A DNA stretch of 64,000 nucleotides, from positions 230,005 to 294,004 of the forward strand of contig NZ_JARNTW010000006.1 of assembly GCF_029433105.1 (NCBI RefSeq). The letters are read 5' to 3'. Both the position numbers and the translations under genes were made by a program. How positions within the stretch are numbered: position 1 is the stretch's first letter; each line of letters begins with the position of its first letter. Below are positions 44,712 through 54,653 of this stretch, one piece after another. The notes below the pieces were generated by a model. The model did no database searches. It saw only the letters and a program-made list of their open reading frames with translations, and was not told the origin of the DNA. This DNA comes from Runella sp. MFBS21 (GTDB lineage: Bacteria; Bacteroidota; Bacteroidia; Cytophagales; Spirosomataceae).

Positions 44712-45998
44712 ATGGTTGCTACGACAACAGGACGCGACACCCAAATTTTTGATTTGATCGCTCAAGAACACCACCGCCAAGAGTCAGGTATCGAACTTAT
44801 TGCTTCCGAAAACTTTACTTCTAAACAAGTAATGGAAGCCCAAGGCAGTGTGTTGACCAATAAATATGCCGAAGGCCTACCCGGCAAACGTTACTATGGC
44901 GGCTGCGAAGTTGTGGATCAAATAGAGCAAATTGCTATCGACCGTCTTAAGGAGCTTTTTGGTGCTAGTTGGGCCAACGTTCAACCTCACTCTGGCGCAC
45001 AAGCCAACACAGCTGTATTTTTAGCCTGTTTGCAGCCGGGCGACAAAATCCTCGGTTTCAACTTAGCTCATGGGGGTCACTTAACTCACGGTTCTCCTGT
45101 CAATATCTCGGGGAAATATTTTCAGCCGTTTTTTTATGGCGTAGAGCAAGAAACAGGGCTTATTGATTGGAATAAAGTAGAAGAAACAGCGCTTAAAGAG
45201 CGCCCCAAGATGATTATTTGTGGTGCTTCGGCCTATAGCCGCGATTGGGACTATGCGCGCCTAAGAGCCATTGCTGACCAAATCGGTGCTATACTTTTGG
45301 CGGATATTTCTCACCCCGCTGGACTCATCGCCAAAGGCTTGCTCAACGACCCTCTCGAACATTGCCATATCATCACTACCACCACGCACAAAACCCTGCG
45401 TGGACCTCGTGGAGGAGTTATTATGCTTCGTAAAGACTTCGAAAATCCTTTTGGAATCAAAACTCCTAAAGGCGAGATTCGTACGATGTCTTCATTGCTT
45501 GATTCGGGTGTATTTCCAGGTACACAGGGCGGCCCATTGGAGCACGTTATCGCTGCCAAAGCGGTAGCATTTGGAGAAGCACTAAGCGATGACTATACTG
45601 ACTATGCTATTCAGGTTCGTAAGAATGCCCAAGCTATGGCGACTGCTTTTGTAGAAAAAGGTTATAAAATCATCTCTGGAGGCACCGACAATCACCTGAT
45701 GCTCATCGACTTAAGCTCTAAGAACCTAACAGGAAAATTGGCAGAAAATACCTTAATCAAAGCAGATATTACTGTCAACAAAAACATGGTTCCGTTTGAT
45801 GCCAAATCACCTATGGTAACTTCAGGTATGCGGGTGGGAACCCCTGCCATGACGACTCGCGGCCTCAAAGAAACCGATATGGAACGCATCGTAGATTTGA
45901 TTGATACGGTATTGATGAATGCCGACAATGACCAAAAAATTGCGACAGTGAAGCAAGAAGTAAATGATTGGATGGCAAAAGTGCCTCTCTATCTGTAA
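44712..45998 (+). CDS. glyA: Serine hydroxymethyltransferase
   Basis: A 428-residue fold-type I PLP enzyme that makes glycine and methylene-THF from serine. Motifs are [39 protein letters not shown], the PLP lysine in [14 protein letters not shown] (near 227), and the C-terminal [24 protein letters not shown]. Full length. A -7-like TACCTTTG (44655-44662) lies upstream, without a well-placed -33 box. Confidence 0.97.
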   Translation: MVATTTGRDTQIFDLIAQEHHRQESGIELIASENFTSKQVMEAQGSVLTNKYAEGLPGKRYYGGCEVVDQIEQIAIDRLKELFGASWANVQPHSGAQANTAVFLACLQPGDKILGFNLAHGGHLTHGSPVNISGKYFQPFFYGVEQETGLIDWNKVEETALKERPKMIICGASAYSRDWDYARLRAIADQIGAILLADISHPAGLIAKGLLNDPLEHCHIITTTTHKTLRGPRGGVIMLRKDFENPFGIKTPKGEIRTMSSLLDSGVFPGTQGGPLEHVIAAKAVAFGEALSDDYTDYAIQVRKNAQAMATAFVEKGYKIISGGTDNHLMLIDLSSKNLTGKLAENTLIKADITVNKNMVPFDAKSPMVTSGMRVGTPAMTTRGLKETDMERIVDLIDTVLMNADNDQKIATVKQEVNDWMAKVPLYL

Positions 45999-46009
45999 AA
46001 CAAATATTT

Positions 46010-46058
46010 AAAAAATGAGGTAGTAGGTAAGTTAAGTTATTTACTACCTCATTTTTTT
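46010..46058. terminator. Bidirectional terminator between glyA and the pseudouridine synthase
   Basis: AAAAAATGAGGTAGTA (46010-46025) pairs with TACTACCTCATTTTTTT (46042-46058) over a 16-base loop. It touches the stop codon of the convergent gene. Confidence 0.85.
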
Positions 46059-46779
46059 ATGAGTTTTTCTCCAGCAATTTTACCAATACCCCAAAGTCTT
46101 TTGGATAGGGGGCTTCTACTTTGATAGCCTCACCATTCAATAGCTGAAATGAAAGAGAATAAGCATGTAATGCTACCCTTTGCATAATGGGCAACTCTTC
46201 GGTGTCTTTCTTGAGATTAAAATTTCGCTTCAATTCTGAAAGATATACATTGGCACCACCGTAAGTGGGGTCGCATACAATCGGGGCCTTCAAACACTGC
46301 AAATGAATCCGAATTTGGTGCATACGCCCTGTGATTGGAATACACTCCACAAGCGTATGTTTTCGAAAAGCTTTTAACGTAAAAAAAACGGTTTCGGCTG
46401 GCTTTCCCTTCTGACGGTCTATCTTAACGGCCGTGCCATCCTTCATTGGTGCAATTGGCAAAAAAACGGATATACTGTCAAAGTCATGAACTCCATTGAC
46501 TACCGCATGGTAGCGCTTAGTGACTTCGCGATGTTCAAATTGCATTGATAAATGCCGATAAGCTTCTGGATTTTTGGCAATAGCAAGCGCTCCTGAGGTT
46601 TCTTTATCGAGGCGGTGCGCTACTTGAGCATCATGGCTGTATTCTTTGGCCAATCTCAAAATACTCACCGACTTATCGGCGGTGCGCTCATTGATAGAAG
46701 GTACATGAGCGGGTTTATTGATTACGATATAATCCTCGTTTTCGAATAAAATAAGGTCTTTAAAGTCCAAACGGAGCAT
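46057..46779 (-). CDS. RluA/RluD-family pseudouridine synthase
   Basis: A 240-residue pseudouridine synthase with VAHRLDKETSGAL (catalytic D58), KRYHAVVNG and GRMHQIRIHLQ. It lacks the N-terminal S4 domain of RluC/RluD, so it resembles the short RluA/TruC subgroup. Target RNA site cannot be read. Stands alone on its strand. Confidence 0.9.
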   Translation of the reverse strand: MLRLDFKDLILFENEDYIVINKPAHVPSINERTADKSVSILRLAKEYSHDAQVAHRLDKETSGALAIAKNPEAYRHLSMQFEHREVTKRYHAVVNGVHDFDSISVFLPIAPMKDGTAVKIDRQKGKPAETVFFTLKAFRKHTLVECIPITGRMHQIRIHLQCLKAPIVCDPTYGGANVYLSELKRNFNLKKDTEELPIMQRVALHAYSLSFQLLNGEAIKVEAPYPKDFGVLVKLLEKNS

Positions 46780-46897
46780 GTGATTCTCGCTTTGGTATTG
46801 TGTAAAAAAACCATACTATAGTTTTTCTCACAACACAATTAAGTTTTTGTTACAGAACGACAAAACAACAATAAATACACTAAAATTCCTTCGTTTT

Positions 46898-48331
46898 TTA
46901 TTTGTTCATCAAAGGGAGCGTTATGACCACTTCTTTGGAGGGAGTATTTTGTAACAACACTGTCGCCTCTTCTCCATACAACAACCTGAGTTTTTCTTGG
47001 ATACTTTGAAGACCATAACCCACACTTACAGGCTCGGGGAAAGGCGTGCCATTATCATGAATAGTGATTTGCAGCAATCTTCCCTTTTTAGCTGCTTTGA
47101 TTTCAATAGCACCCCGTTCTGTCATTTTTGCGATACCATGTTTGATGGCATTTTCGACCACGGGCTGAATCAAAAAACGCGGTACTTGAGCTTGTTTGAG
47201 TACATCGTCAGATACCAGTATTCTGAACGAAAGTCGATCTCCAAAGCGCACCTGCTCTATTTCTAAATAAGTAGCTGCCATTTCAAGCTCATTGGCCAAG
47301 GTATCAAAATAATCAGGCATTTTATTAGTAACGTACCTAAAAAGCTTTGACAATAGAAGTGTCATTTGCTCTGCTCTATCGGGATCAAAATGTACCAAAC
47401 TTGCTATGCTATTGAGCGAATTATAAAGGAAATGAGGATTGATTCTAGCTTGAAGAGCTTCCAATTCAGCCCTAGTTTTTAGTTTTTCTAATTCAGAAAG
47501 CTGAAGCTCTTGTTCTGAAATCTTGCGAGTAAGCTGTTTGCCCTGTTTCTGAAAATAATGAAATACATTAGCTACAAAAATCGGGCATAGCACATATACA
47601 TACCAAGGGGCATTACTAGTCGACTGAGAAGGATATTTTTTAAGGGTTTCAGCAATGATTTCTTGCCCAAAGCTTAAAAAAGAAAAGGTAGTAAGTAACA
47701 AATACCCTACCCCAATTACAAACGACAACAGTAAATGTTGAATCGTAATTGACTTGACATTTTTTTCCAAAAATCCCGACATCCAATTGGTGGCTACTAC
47801 CGTCAAAATCCCTCCTACGATGTTATTAGCGACAATATACTGATAAAAAACCCCAAGAGTAGGCTCATGGGCGTTTAAGATTTGATTGGTAAAATAAATA
47901 ACCGCACTCACCCCATAAAACATAAATGCTCCAATAAAAACGCTTATGACCGTACCAAACCATCCCGTATGGTACAGCAAATGGGTAAGAGAGGAAAGTT
48001 TTTGGGTGAGATTCTGGACTTTATCGGTTACTACTTTCGTATCTTTTTGCTGCCCCACCGACCAGCTAACACCCTCTGTGGAAGCACTTTGCAAGTTGAT
48101 TCCTTTTACATCAGCTCCCTCAAAATTGGCATGGTCTATTTTGGCAAAGCTAAGATTTGCATTCTTTAGAATACATCGGCTAAAATTGACATATGATAGA
48201 TTTGAAAAACGAAAGTCGGCTCCCGTCAAATCCATATCACTCAAATCCAGACCTTCCAAATCCAACGTCCGAAAATTTAGATTAGATGATTTGAGTTGGG
48301 CGGCAATATCTTCTCTCAATGTTGATTTCAT
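46898..48331 (-). CDS. Pentapeptide-repeat/LytS-like sensor histidine kinase
   Basis: A 477-residue fusion (from ATG MKSTLREDIAAQL; a TTG four codons earlier exists). Residues 17-84 are pentapeptide repeats (LDLEGLDLSDMDLTGADF, then NLSYVNFSRC). Four membrane helices follow (about 122-148, 160-185, 198-225, 245-262), then the His_kinase domain with H300 in ARINPHFLYNSLNS and an N-box. No LytTR response regulator lies in this operon. It follows the membrane-protein gene by 18 bases. It likely senses the envelope through the repeat domain, but direct evidence is absent. Confidence 0.85.
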   Translation of the reverse strand: MKSTLREDIAAQLKSSNLNFRTLDLEGLDLSDMDLTGADFRFSNLSYVNFSRCILKNANLSFAKIDHANFEGADVKGINLQSASTEGVSWSVGQQKDTKVVTDKVQNLTQKLSSLTHLLYHTGWFGTVISVFIGAFMFYGVSAVIYFTNQILNAHEPTLGVFYQYIVANNIVGGILTVVATNWMSGFLEKNVKSITIQHLLLSFVIGVGYLLLTTFSFLSFGQEIIAETLKKYPSQSTSNAPWYVYVLCPIFVANVFHYFQKQGKQLTRKISEQELQLSELEKLKTRAELEALQARINPHFLYNSLNSIASLVHFDPDRAEQMTLLLSKLFRYVTNKMPDYFDTLANELEMAATYLEIEQVRFGDRLSFRILVSDDVLKQAQVPRFLIQPVVENAIKHGIAKMTERGAIEIKAAKKGRLLQITIHDNGTPFPEPVSVGYGLQSIQEKLRLLYGEEATVLLQNTPSKEVVITLPLMNK

Positions 48332-48349
48332 TGATTTCCTCAAAAAACA

Positions 48350-49288
48350 TTAGAAATCTTCTTCTCTTAAATCTTGGCGAGGAGTAATATCTTTTCCGAT
48401 TTCGTCAATAGCGTCGGCCAATTCCGTTTTCTGAGCAATAAAGTTATAATACTGCATTGCCGCTGCTATAGGTATGAGACTTTGAATCAAGGTAGAAAAT
48501 ACATTACTGACAATGGTTAATATCACATAAGTAGTCGACATATTGAAAGTTCCCAATTTCATCCCACTCGCAAATCCTAATATCATTCCCGGTACGGCTA
48601 AGGCCATCGAAACAATGTATACAATCAATACCATCATCATGAGCAATACGAAGGTAGACCACCAGCTACGTATCTGCTGACGAACAGACTCAAAAAAAAG
48701 TAACCAAATGAGCAAAATACTTCCGACCACGGGCGACCACCAGGGACTTTCAACCAAGTCAACTGAGCGTTTTAGCGCACTGAAAGCGTCCGCGTTTTCT
48801 CGAACTATCACAATAAAAATAAAAGGGAAACAAAAGGCTAAAAAATAGCCCGGTACAAACAGAAAAATAAAGCCTACAAAAATGCCTAAAAGGGCTAATA
48901 AAAACGCACCAATTCCACTCAACAAGCTACCTTGTACTCTCCCCCACACATCGGCTGGCGTAATAGCGCGATTGCCTTGCTCATACTCTACAATAAAACT
49001 AGTTACGGTTAGATTCGTAATTACAAAACCCACTAACGACAGCAGGTAGGTCACAAAAAGAAGAGGCGAAAAGGAAGAGAAATATTTTACAAAATCACTC
49101 GAATCTGATAGCCCTGTAAGCCTACTATTTAAATAAAGCCCTGCTAATGCCAGCATCAAGTTAAATGGTACTGCAATGTAAAGTAAACAAGTGGCAAGAG
49201 GTTTGAAGTTTTGAACAACAAACTGAAAGGTAGCATTGATTTTTTGCCCAAAATCTCTTTCTTGGACAAGTTTGAGGGGAGGATTCAT
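48350..49288 (-). CDS. Multi-pass inner-membrane protein, unknown function
   Basis: A 312-residue protein with about six hydrophobic segments and charged ends. It has the DAFSALKRSVDLVESPWWSPVVGSI stretch seen in the glycerophosphoryl-diester-phosphodiesterase membrane domain and DUF4013-type proteins. It lies between the SpoIIM-like and the pentapeptide kinase genes on the same strand. Within this common Bacteroidota cluster it may act in envelope maintenance; there is no specific function in sight. Confidence 0.65.
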   Translation of the reverse strand: MNPPLKLVQERDFGQKINATFQFVVQNFKPLATCLLYIAVPFNLMLALAGLYLNSRLTGLSDSSDFVKYFSSFSPLLFVTYLLSLVGFVITNLTVTSFIVEYEQGNRAITPADVWGRVQGSLLSGIGAFLLALLGIFVGFIFLFVPGYFLAFCFPFIFIVIVRENADAFSALKRSVDLVESPWWSPVVGSILLIWLLFFESVRQQIRSWWSTFVLLMMMVLIVYIVSMALAVPGMILGFASGMKLGTFNMSTTYVILTIVSNVFSTLIQSLIPIAAAMQYYNFIAQKTELADAIDEIGKDITPRQDLREEDF

Positions 49289-49305
49289 GAGGGTTTAGGA
49301 AAAGT

Positions 49306-50262
49306 TTATAATAAACGGAAATTTCTTGTTTCTTTATATAGCTTGGCAGGATACCACACAAAATACCAAACAATAAACACCGCCGACACAAAAATAATAC
49401 TTCCACTTAGCAAGGCTGGCATTTTGAGACGAGTGACAAAACTTTCCAAAAAACCCGCAGTGATAAATATAGGCACTAGTCCTATGACAATTTTCATGCC
49501 TTTTTTAGCCCCTTGTTTAAAAGACTCCAATCGGCTGTAGGTCTTGGGGAATAGCAAGCTATGACCCATCACTAGACCCGCCGCCCCCGCAATCACAATG
49601 GCCGAGATTTCAAGGGTACCGTGAATCCATATTTTTAAAATAGACGTCAGTAATAAATCACGTTCATAGAAAAAGTACTGAAATGCCCCCAACATGACTC
49701 CATTTCGAAACAAAATACTAATGGTACCAAAGGAGAAAAAAATTCCCATAACAAACGCCACAAAAGAAACCCGAATGTTGTTGAGCGTAATTTGTAAAAA
49801 CATCCCTGCTTGGCCAGAGTCCCCATAAATGGCCAAAGGATCTCCTTTTTTGATATTTTCTAACGTTTGATTTACGTAGCTATCTCCTAAAATAAGACGC
49901 ACAAAGGTATCGTCGTTGGCTGCTGATACCCAACCTAAAATACAAGCTCCCATAAAAAAAATAAACGAGTACAAGAGTTTAAGCCTTGACTCATACATCA
50001 AAAGAGGAAGCTCATATTTCCAAAAAGCTTTGATGCGTCCCGTATCTTCTTTGCGATTACTGTAGAGTTTTTGGTGTAGTGTGGAAGTCACCCCATTAAG
50101 ATAACGCGTTACGTTCGATTTGGGGTAGAAAGTACGCGCATAAGCGAGGTCGTCGGTGAGTTCAATAAACCTTTCTGTCATTTGGTCAGGGTCATTAGTC
50201 GACGTCTGTTCATATTCCTGCCATTTTTCAGTATTTCTCTTAATAAAAATCGCCTCTTTCAT
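49306..50262 (-). CDS. Stage II sporulation protein M (SpoIIM/DUF95) family protein
   Basis: A 318-residue protein from ATG MKEAIFIKRNTEKWQ; longer frames would run into the divergent RDD gene. A soluble N-terminus (about 1-120, with ERFIELTDDLAYARTFYPKSNVTRYLN) is followed by about five helices and the SpoIIM-like IHGTLEISAIVIAGAAG motif. The family is unrelated to sporulation here; in Bacteroidota it sits beside RDD, DUF4129 and MoxR genes. Divergent from the RDD gene with about 100 bases between. Confidence 0.85.
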   Translation of the reverse strand: MKEAIFIKRNTEKWQEYEQTSTNDPDQMTERFIELTDDLAYARTFYPKSNVTRYLNGVTSTLHQKLYSNRKEDTGRIKAFWKYELPLLMYESRLKLLYSFIFFMGACILGWVSAANDDTFVRLILGDSYVNQTLENIKKGDPLAIYGDSGQAGMFLQITLNNIRVSFVAFVMGIFFSFGTISILFRNGVMLGAFQYFFYERDLLLTSILKIWIHGTLEISAIVIAGAAGLVMGHSLLFPKTYSRLESFKQGAKKGMKIVIGLVPIFITAGFLESFVTRLKMPALLSGSIIFVSAVFIVWYFVWYPAKLYKETRNFRLL

Positions 50263-50362
50263 CAGAATTTGTTTTGAGTTGGTGAGGGATTGCGGGTTTT
50301 TCCCTAACTTTTCTGCAAAATATAAAAACGCGACCACAAACTCTTTAGTTGTTACCAAAAAC

Positions 50363-51073
50363 ATGTCTGTCCGTATCCAAACCTCCCAAAATGTTGACTT
50401 AGAATATGAAACAGCCAGCATTGGAGACCGTATTTTAGCAAATCTTCTCGACCGTCTTATTTATATTGGCTGGGTAATTGTGTGGATATTGGTTTACACA
50501 ACCCTTAAATTAGAACAAACGTTGTCTATTTTTTTGATTGTTCTTACTGTTGTTTTACCCGTTTTGTTTTATCCCTTACTTACCGAATACTTTCTCAACG
50601 GCCAAACCCTAGGTAAGCGCGCTATGAATATTCGAGTTGTAAAACTAGACGGTACCAAACCTACATTAGGAGCGTATATTTTAAGATGGCTACTTATTTT
50701 GATAGATACAGAAATACTAACGCCTTTTGTAGCAGTAGTCGCCATTGCAGCCAATGGCAAAGGACAACGCATAGGCGACATAGCAGCGGGCACTACCGTC
50801 ATTAAGACTATTAAGCAGGTTAGACTTAGTGATGTCACTTTTGAATCATTACCGCAGGACTATCAAGTGACTTATTTGCAAGTAAAAAGACTAAATGACC
50901 GAGATATAGATACCATCAGGCAAGTACTGATGAAAGATGATGATGGTTTATTAGATAAAACTACTTATAAAATTGCCTCGATTTTTGAGATAAACCCTCC
51001 GTTAGATACACGTCGATTTTTGAACACAGTCGTCAATGACTACGCTCATTTAGCATCACTAGAGGAATTATAA
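50363..51073 (+). CDS. RDD-family membrane protein
   Basis: A 236-residue protein from ATG MSVRIQTSQNVDLEYETASIGDRILANLLDR, which holds the RDD arginine and aspartates. Three helices follow (about 28-52, 56-76, 110-135), then a soluble C-terminal half with QRIGDIAAGTTVI. The RDD family is of unknown transport-like role. The upstream frame stays open but overlaps the divergent gene, so I reject it. Confidence 0.85.
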   Translation: MSVRIQTSQNVDLEYETASIGDRILANLLDRLIYIGWVIVWILVYTTLKLEQTLSIFLIVLTVVLPVLFYPLLTEYFLNGQTLGKRAMNIRVVKLDGTKPTLGAYILRWLLILIDTEILTPFVAVVAIAANGKGQRIGDIAAGTTVIKTIKQVRLSDVTFESLPQDYQVTYLQVKRLNDRDIDTIRQVLMKDDDGLLDKTTYKIASIFEINPPLDTRRFLNTVVNDYAHLASLEEL

Positions 51074-51079
51074 TTTTTT

Positions 51080-51232
51080 GTAACTACTTAGCTCCGCTCT
51101 GTCGACCCCGTAGGCTGTAAGCCATAAGCTTTTGATTAAAAATGGTTTTGCAGACTCAATGAGTCTCCTAAAAAAAACATTGCAAAAAAATGCTTACTGC
51201 TTAAAGCTTATTGCCTAACGCTAAGTAGTTAC
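51080..51232. repeat. Element with perfect 13-bp terminal inverted repeats (palindromic/MITE-like)
   Basis: GTAACTACTTAGC (51080-51092) and GCTAAGTAGTTAC (51220-51232) are exact complements. Inside, TAGGC and ATAAGCTTT on the left are mirrored by AAAGCTTAT and GCCTA on the right, and a GACTCA/TGAGTC hairpin lies near the middle. It contains no reading frame. It fills the whole gap between two convergent genes, so it may act as a large terminator, a repeat relic or both. Confidence 0.65.
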
Positions 51233-51240
51233 GATTTTTA

Positions 51241-52077
51241 CTAGTTCCTGCCTCTATTTTTATTGTAAATGGCCACAGCATCAGGCATAAGCTTTTTCAA
51301 ATCTCTAATACGGGTATTGTCGGCAGGGTGAGTAGATAGCCATTGTGGAGGTTTTTGACCATTGCTCGCGTCTGCCATTCTTTGCCAAAAATCAACTGCG
51401 GCGCGGGGGTCATATCCTGCCATTGCCATAAAGGTAAGTCCAAGGCGGTCAGCTTCACTTTCTTGGTTGCGGCTATTGGGTAAAATATAACCTACACTAG
51501 CCGCCGCGGGCGCTGCCAGCCCGTACAATCCCATCCACGTAGCCTGCGTTTCACGTGGTTTGTTTGACATAGCTGCCCCTAAGCCTACTTGCCCTGCAGC
51601 AAGCGCTCCTTGTGCCAACAACCCTTGGCTCATTCGTTCGGCTCCGTGACTCGCAATCGCATGAGAGATTTCGTGTCCCATTACTACTGCTACACCCGTT
51701 TCATCTTGGCAAAGCGGCAAAATCCCGGTATAAAACACAACTTTACCTCCTGGCATACACCAAGCGTTGATGGTTTTGTTTTCAATCACATTAAACTCCC
51801 ACTGAAACCCTTCAATGGCTTGGCTATAGTTATTGGCTCTCAAATAATCTTCTACCGACTTTTTGATACGCTGACCTGCCCTTTTGACCATGTCTACTTG
51901 AGCACCATTACGCAAAACTTTGCTAGAGTCTAACACTTCTCTATAACTAGAAAAGCTCATCGGCAACAGCTCTTTGCTGTTGATAAGCATTAACTGATTG
52001 CGCCCAGTAATGGGGACTTTTTGGCAAGCTACTACTGCAAACAATGCTGTTAGTGAAGCAAATATGATTCGTTTCAT
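51241..52077 (-). CDS. M48-family metalloprotease lipoprotein
   Basis: A 278-residue protein with a lipobox-like signal ending at C19 (LFAVVAC). The zinc motif HEISH (near 132) is followed by the third ligand in NQESEADRLGL. It resembles YcaL/BepA/LoiP quality-control proteases of the periplasm. GRNQLMLI near the N-terminus is typical of Bacteroidota M48 proteins. Ends 8 bases after the terminal-repeat element. Confidence 0.88.
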   Translation of the reverse strand: MKRIIFASLTALFAVVACQKVPITGRNQLMLINSKELLPMSFSSYREVLDSSKVLRNGAQVDMVKRAGQRIKKSVEDYLRANNYSQAIEGFQWEFNVIENKTINAWCMPGGKVVFYTGILPLCQDETGVAVVMGHEISHAIASHGAERMSQGLLAQGALAAGQVGLGAAMSNKPRETQATWMGLYGLAAPAAASVGYILPNSRNQESEADRLGLTFMAMAGYDPRAAVDFWQRMADASNGQKPPQWLSTHPADNTRIRDLKKLMPDAVAIYNKNRGRN

Positions 52078-52258
52078 TGATTTTAAAGATTGGTTGTTTA
52101 TCTTTCTTCATTCATAAATCATGCTACTACTTCAAGCGTACCAATCTGTAGAAAACCTTCCGCATAATGAGGCATTTTTTATACATGACTCCCTTTGAAA
52201 GAATAATCTTAGTACATTCGTTTTCATAAAAGAGGATTACTGAAAAAGTGATTGCTGC

Positions 52259-53971
52259 ATGAATTTCAATATTGACGCTCAAAAACAAAACACTTACGAC
52301 GCCATCGTAATTGGCTCGGGAATTTCGGGCGGATGGGCCGCCAAAGAATTGTGTGAAAAAGGACTACGTACACTTGTATTGGAGCGAGGCCGAAACGTCA
52401 CCCATATCACCGACTACCCCACTGCCATGACCAACCCGTGGGAATTTAAGCACCATAATAGGCTTCCCCCTTCTTTTAGAGAACAAAACCCTATCGTGAG
52501 CAAATGCTATGCGTTAGATGAAGCAACCCAACAGTTTTTTACAAAAGACTCCGAACAGCCTTATATCCAAGAAAAACCCTTTGATTGGATTAGAGCTTAT
52601 CAGGTAGGTGGCAAATCGCTTTTGTGGGCGCGCCAAGTGCAGCGCTGGAGTAAGTTTGACTTTGAAGGACCCGCTAGAGATGGTTTTGCGGTACCTTGGC
52701 CCATAACTTACGACGACCTTGCTCCTTGGTACAGTTATGTAGAACGTTTTGCGGGAATCAGCGGCAACAAAGACGGATTAGAAGGACTACCCGACGGAGA
52801 GTTTTTACCTCCTTGGGAGCTCAATTGTGTTGAAAAACACTTGCAAAAATCCCTCAAAACCCATTATACAGACCGACACCTTATCATTGGGCGCTGTGCT
52901 CACCTTACCAAACCTCAACCTTGGCATACTGCCCTTGGGCGTGCCCAATGCCAAGCCCGGCATTTGTGCTATCGAGGTTGTCCTTTTGGGGCCTATTTTA
53001 GTTCTCAATCCTCTACTCTTCCTGCGGCACAAAAAACAGGCAAACTCACGATTCGCCCTCATTCGGTGGTGCATTCTATCATTTATGACCCCAAATTGGG
53101 CAAAGCTTCTGGGGTACGTATCGTAGATGCCAATACAAATGAGACGATTGAGTACTACGCAAAAGTAATTTTCTTAAATGCTTCTTGTTTGGCAAGCAAT
53201 CAGATTCTACTCAACTCCACCTCAAGCCGTTTTCCGACTGGATTGGGCAACGACAGTGGTGTGTTGGGACGTTATGTAGCTTTTCATAATTATCGAGGCA
53301 TTGCTTATGCGGATATTGATGGCTTTGAAGATCAATATTATTTTGGTCGCCGTCCTACTTCGGGATTTATGCCACGCTACCAAAATGTCCATAAACAAGA
53401 AACGGATTTTCTTAGGGGTTATTTGGTTGCGCTCAGCGCATCGCGGGGAGGGTGGGGTCATGCCGCTGGTCAAGAAGGTTTTGGGGCAGATTGGAAAGAA
53501 GCAAATAGCAAACCTGGGCCTTGGCACTTGTATGTACAGATTCAAGCCGAAACTATCCCTAAGTTTGAAAACCATCTTAGATTGAGCCCCGACCAAAAAG
53601 ATAAATACGGGATTCCTCAACTCATTACGTCAGTAGGCTACGACGACAATGACCTAAAAATTATCAAGCATTTCCACACTTCAGTAGCCGAAATGCTCGA
53701 TAAAGCTAATTTTAAAAACATTAGCCTCGTAGACGACAAACGCAACCCTGGCCTAGATATTCATGAAATGGGTGGCTGCCGTATGGGAAGCGACCCAAAA
53801 ACTTCGATGGTCAATAAATGGAATCAAATTCACCACTGTAAGAATGTATTTGTAACAGACGGTGCGGCTATGACTTCTATCGGCACCCAAAATCCTTCGC
53901 TTACTTTTATGGCTTTTACAGCGCGCGCCGCTAATTTTGCAGTTCAAGAATTAAAAAAGAAAAACCTTTAA
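52259..53971 (+). CDS. GMC-family FAD oxidoreductase
   Basis: A 570-residue flavoprotein with GSGISGGWAAKEL (FAD site), YQVGGKSLLWARQVQRWS, and the C-terminal HEMGGCRMG...TDGAAMTSIGTQNPSLTFMAF signature. It has no signal peptide. Closest to sugar/choline or gluconate dehydrogenase large subunits; the small subunit 3 partner often found in Bacteroidota is not here. Acceptor and substrate unknown. DUF4440 gene follows. Confidence 0.88.
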   Translation: MNFNIDAQKQNTYDAIVIGSGISGGWAAKELCEKGLRTLVLERGRNVTHITDYPTAMTNPWEFKHHNRLPPSFREQNPIVSKCYALDEATQQFFTKDSEQPYIQEKPFDWIRAYQVGGKSLLWARQVQRWSKFDFEGPARDGFAVPWPITYDDLAPWYSYVERFAGISGNKDGLEGLPDGEFLPPWELNCVEKHLQKSLKTHYTDRHLIIGRCAHLTKPQPWHTALGRAQCQARHLCYRGCPFGAYFSSQSSTLPAAQKTGKLTIRPHSVVHSIIYDPKLGKASGVRIVDANTNETIEYYAKVIFLNASCLASNQILLNSTSSRFPTGLGNDSGVLGRYVAFHNYRGIAYADIDGFEDQYYFGRRPTSGFMPRYQNVHKQETDFLRGYLVALSASRGGWGHAAGQEGFGADWKEANSKPGPWHLYVQIQAETIPKFENHLRLSPDQKDKYGIPQLITSVGYDDNDLKIIKHFHTSVAEMLDKANFKNISLVDDKRNPGLDIHEMGGCRMGSDPKTSMVNKWNQIHHCKNVFVTDGAAMTSIGTQNPSLTFMAFTARAANFAVQELKKKNL

Positions 53972-53999
53972 TGTATTTCCAAACCTTTTTATATTATTC

Positions 54000-54449
54000 A
54001 TGAAAAACCTCACTCGGCTCTCTCTCATCGCTTCGATGATATGTATCTGGATTTTAAAAAGCTATGTCGTATTGTCACAAACTTCTCCCGAAGCCACCGT
54101 TACGGAAATAGAAAAAAAACGTTTTGCCGCACTGGTCAGTAAAGATTATGCTTATCTAGACCAAGTGATGGCGTCTGACTTGTTTTATTGCCATTCCAAT
54201 GGGCTGATTGATACCAAAGAGTCTTTTGTTCAGTCCATCAAAGATGGCAAGTTGGTTTATAATGAAATGAATCCTGAAGAATTGAAAGTGAGAATTTTTG
54301 ACAAAACAGCCATCGTAACAGGCGTTTGTGCAGCCAAAGTCATCAGCAACGGACAGCATCTGGATACGCGCTTTCGGTTTACTGATGTATATGTTAGACG
54401 CAAACAAGGCTGGCAAATGGTAACTTGGCAATCGCTAAAACTTCCTTAG
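54000..54449 (+). CDS. NTF2-like (DUF4440) exported protein
   Basis: A 149-residue protein with a hydrophobic N-terminus (about 6-27) and a DUF4440/SnoaL-like fold: EIEKKRFAALVSKDYAYLDQVMASDLFYCHSNG and FTDVYVRRKQGWQMVTWQS. Such proteins bind small hydrophobic ligands or act in accessory steps. It starts 28 bases past the GMC oxidoreductase, so they may be linked. Confidence 0.8.
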   Translation: MKNLTRLSLIASMICIWILKSYVVLSQTSPEATVTEIEKKRFAALVSKDYAYLDQVMASDLFYCHSNGLIDTKESFVQSIKDGKLVYNEMNPEELKVRIFDKTAIVTGVCAAKVISNGQHLDTRFRFTDVYVRRKQGWQMVTWQSLKLP

Positions 54450-54653
54450 GATGATTTTGTGAGGACAGCAGACAACCTTTTTCCCGAATACCTCGTCTTT
54501 TAGTTTGAATACGAGAGAGTTCCCTTAAATAGGTTTTTGGGAAATCGTTTGCAGATTTTTTAAAAAAAACTGATATTCGAGCGCAATATTGTTGGTTTGG
54601 CGTAGGTTTTGTTATAGAAACACAAAGAAATATTCTGATTTTAAACATAATAC

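Noticed and set aside
50263..50421. N-terminal extension of the SpoIIM-like protein
   Set aside because: It would overlap the start of the divergent RDD gene; ATG at 50262 matches the family.
53222..53620. 132-codon minus-strand open frame inside the GMC oxidoreductase
   Set aside because: Antisense to conserved FAD-protein sequence; no family-like motif.
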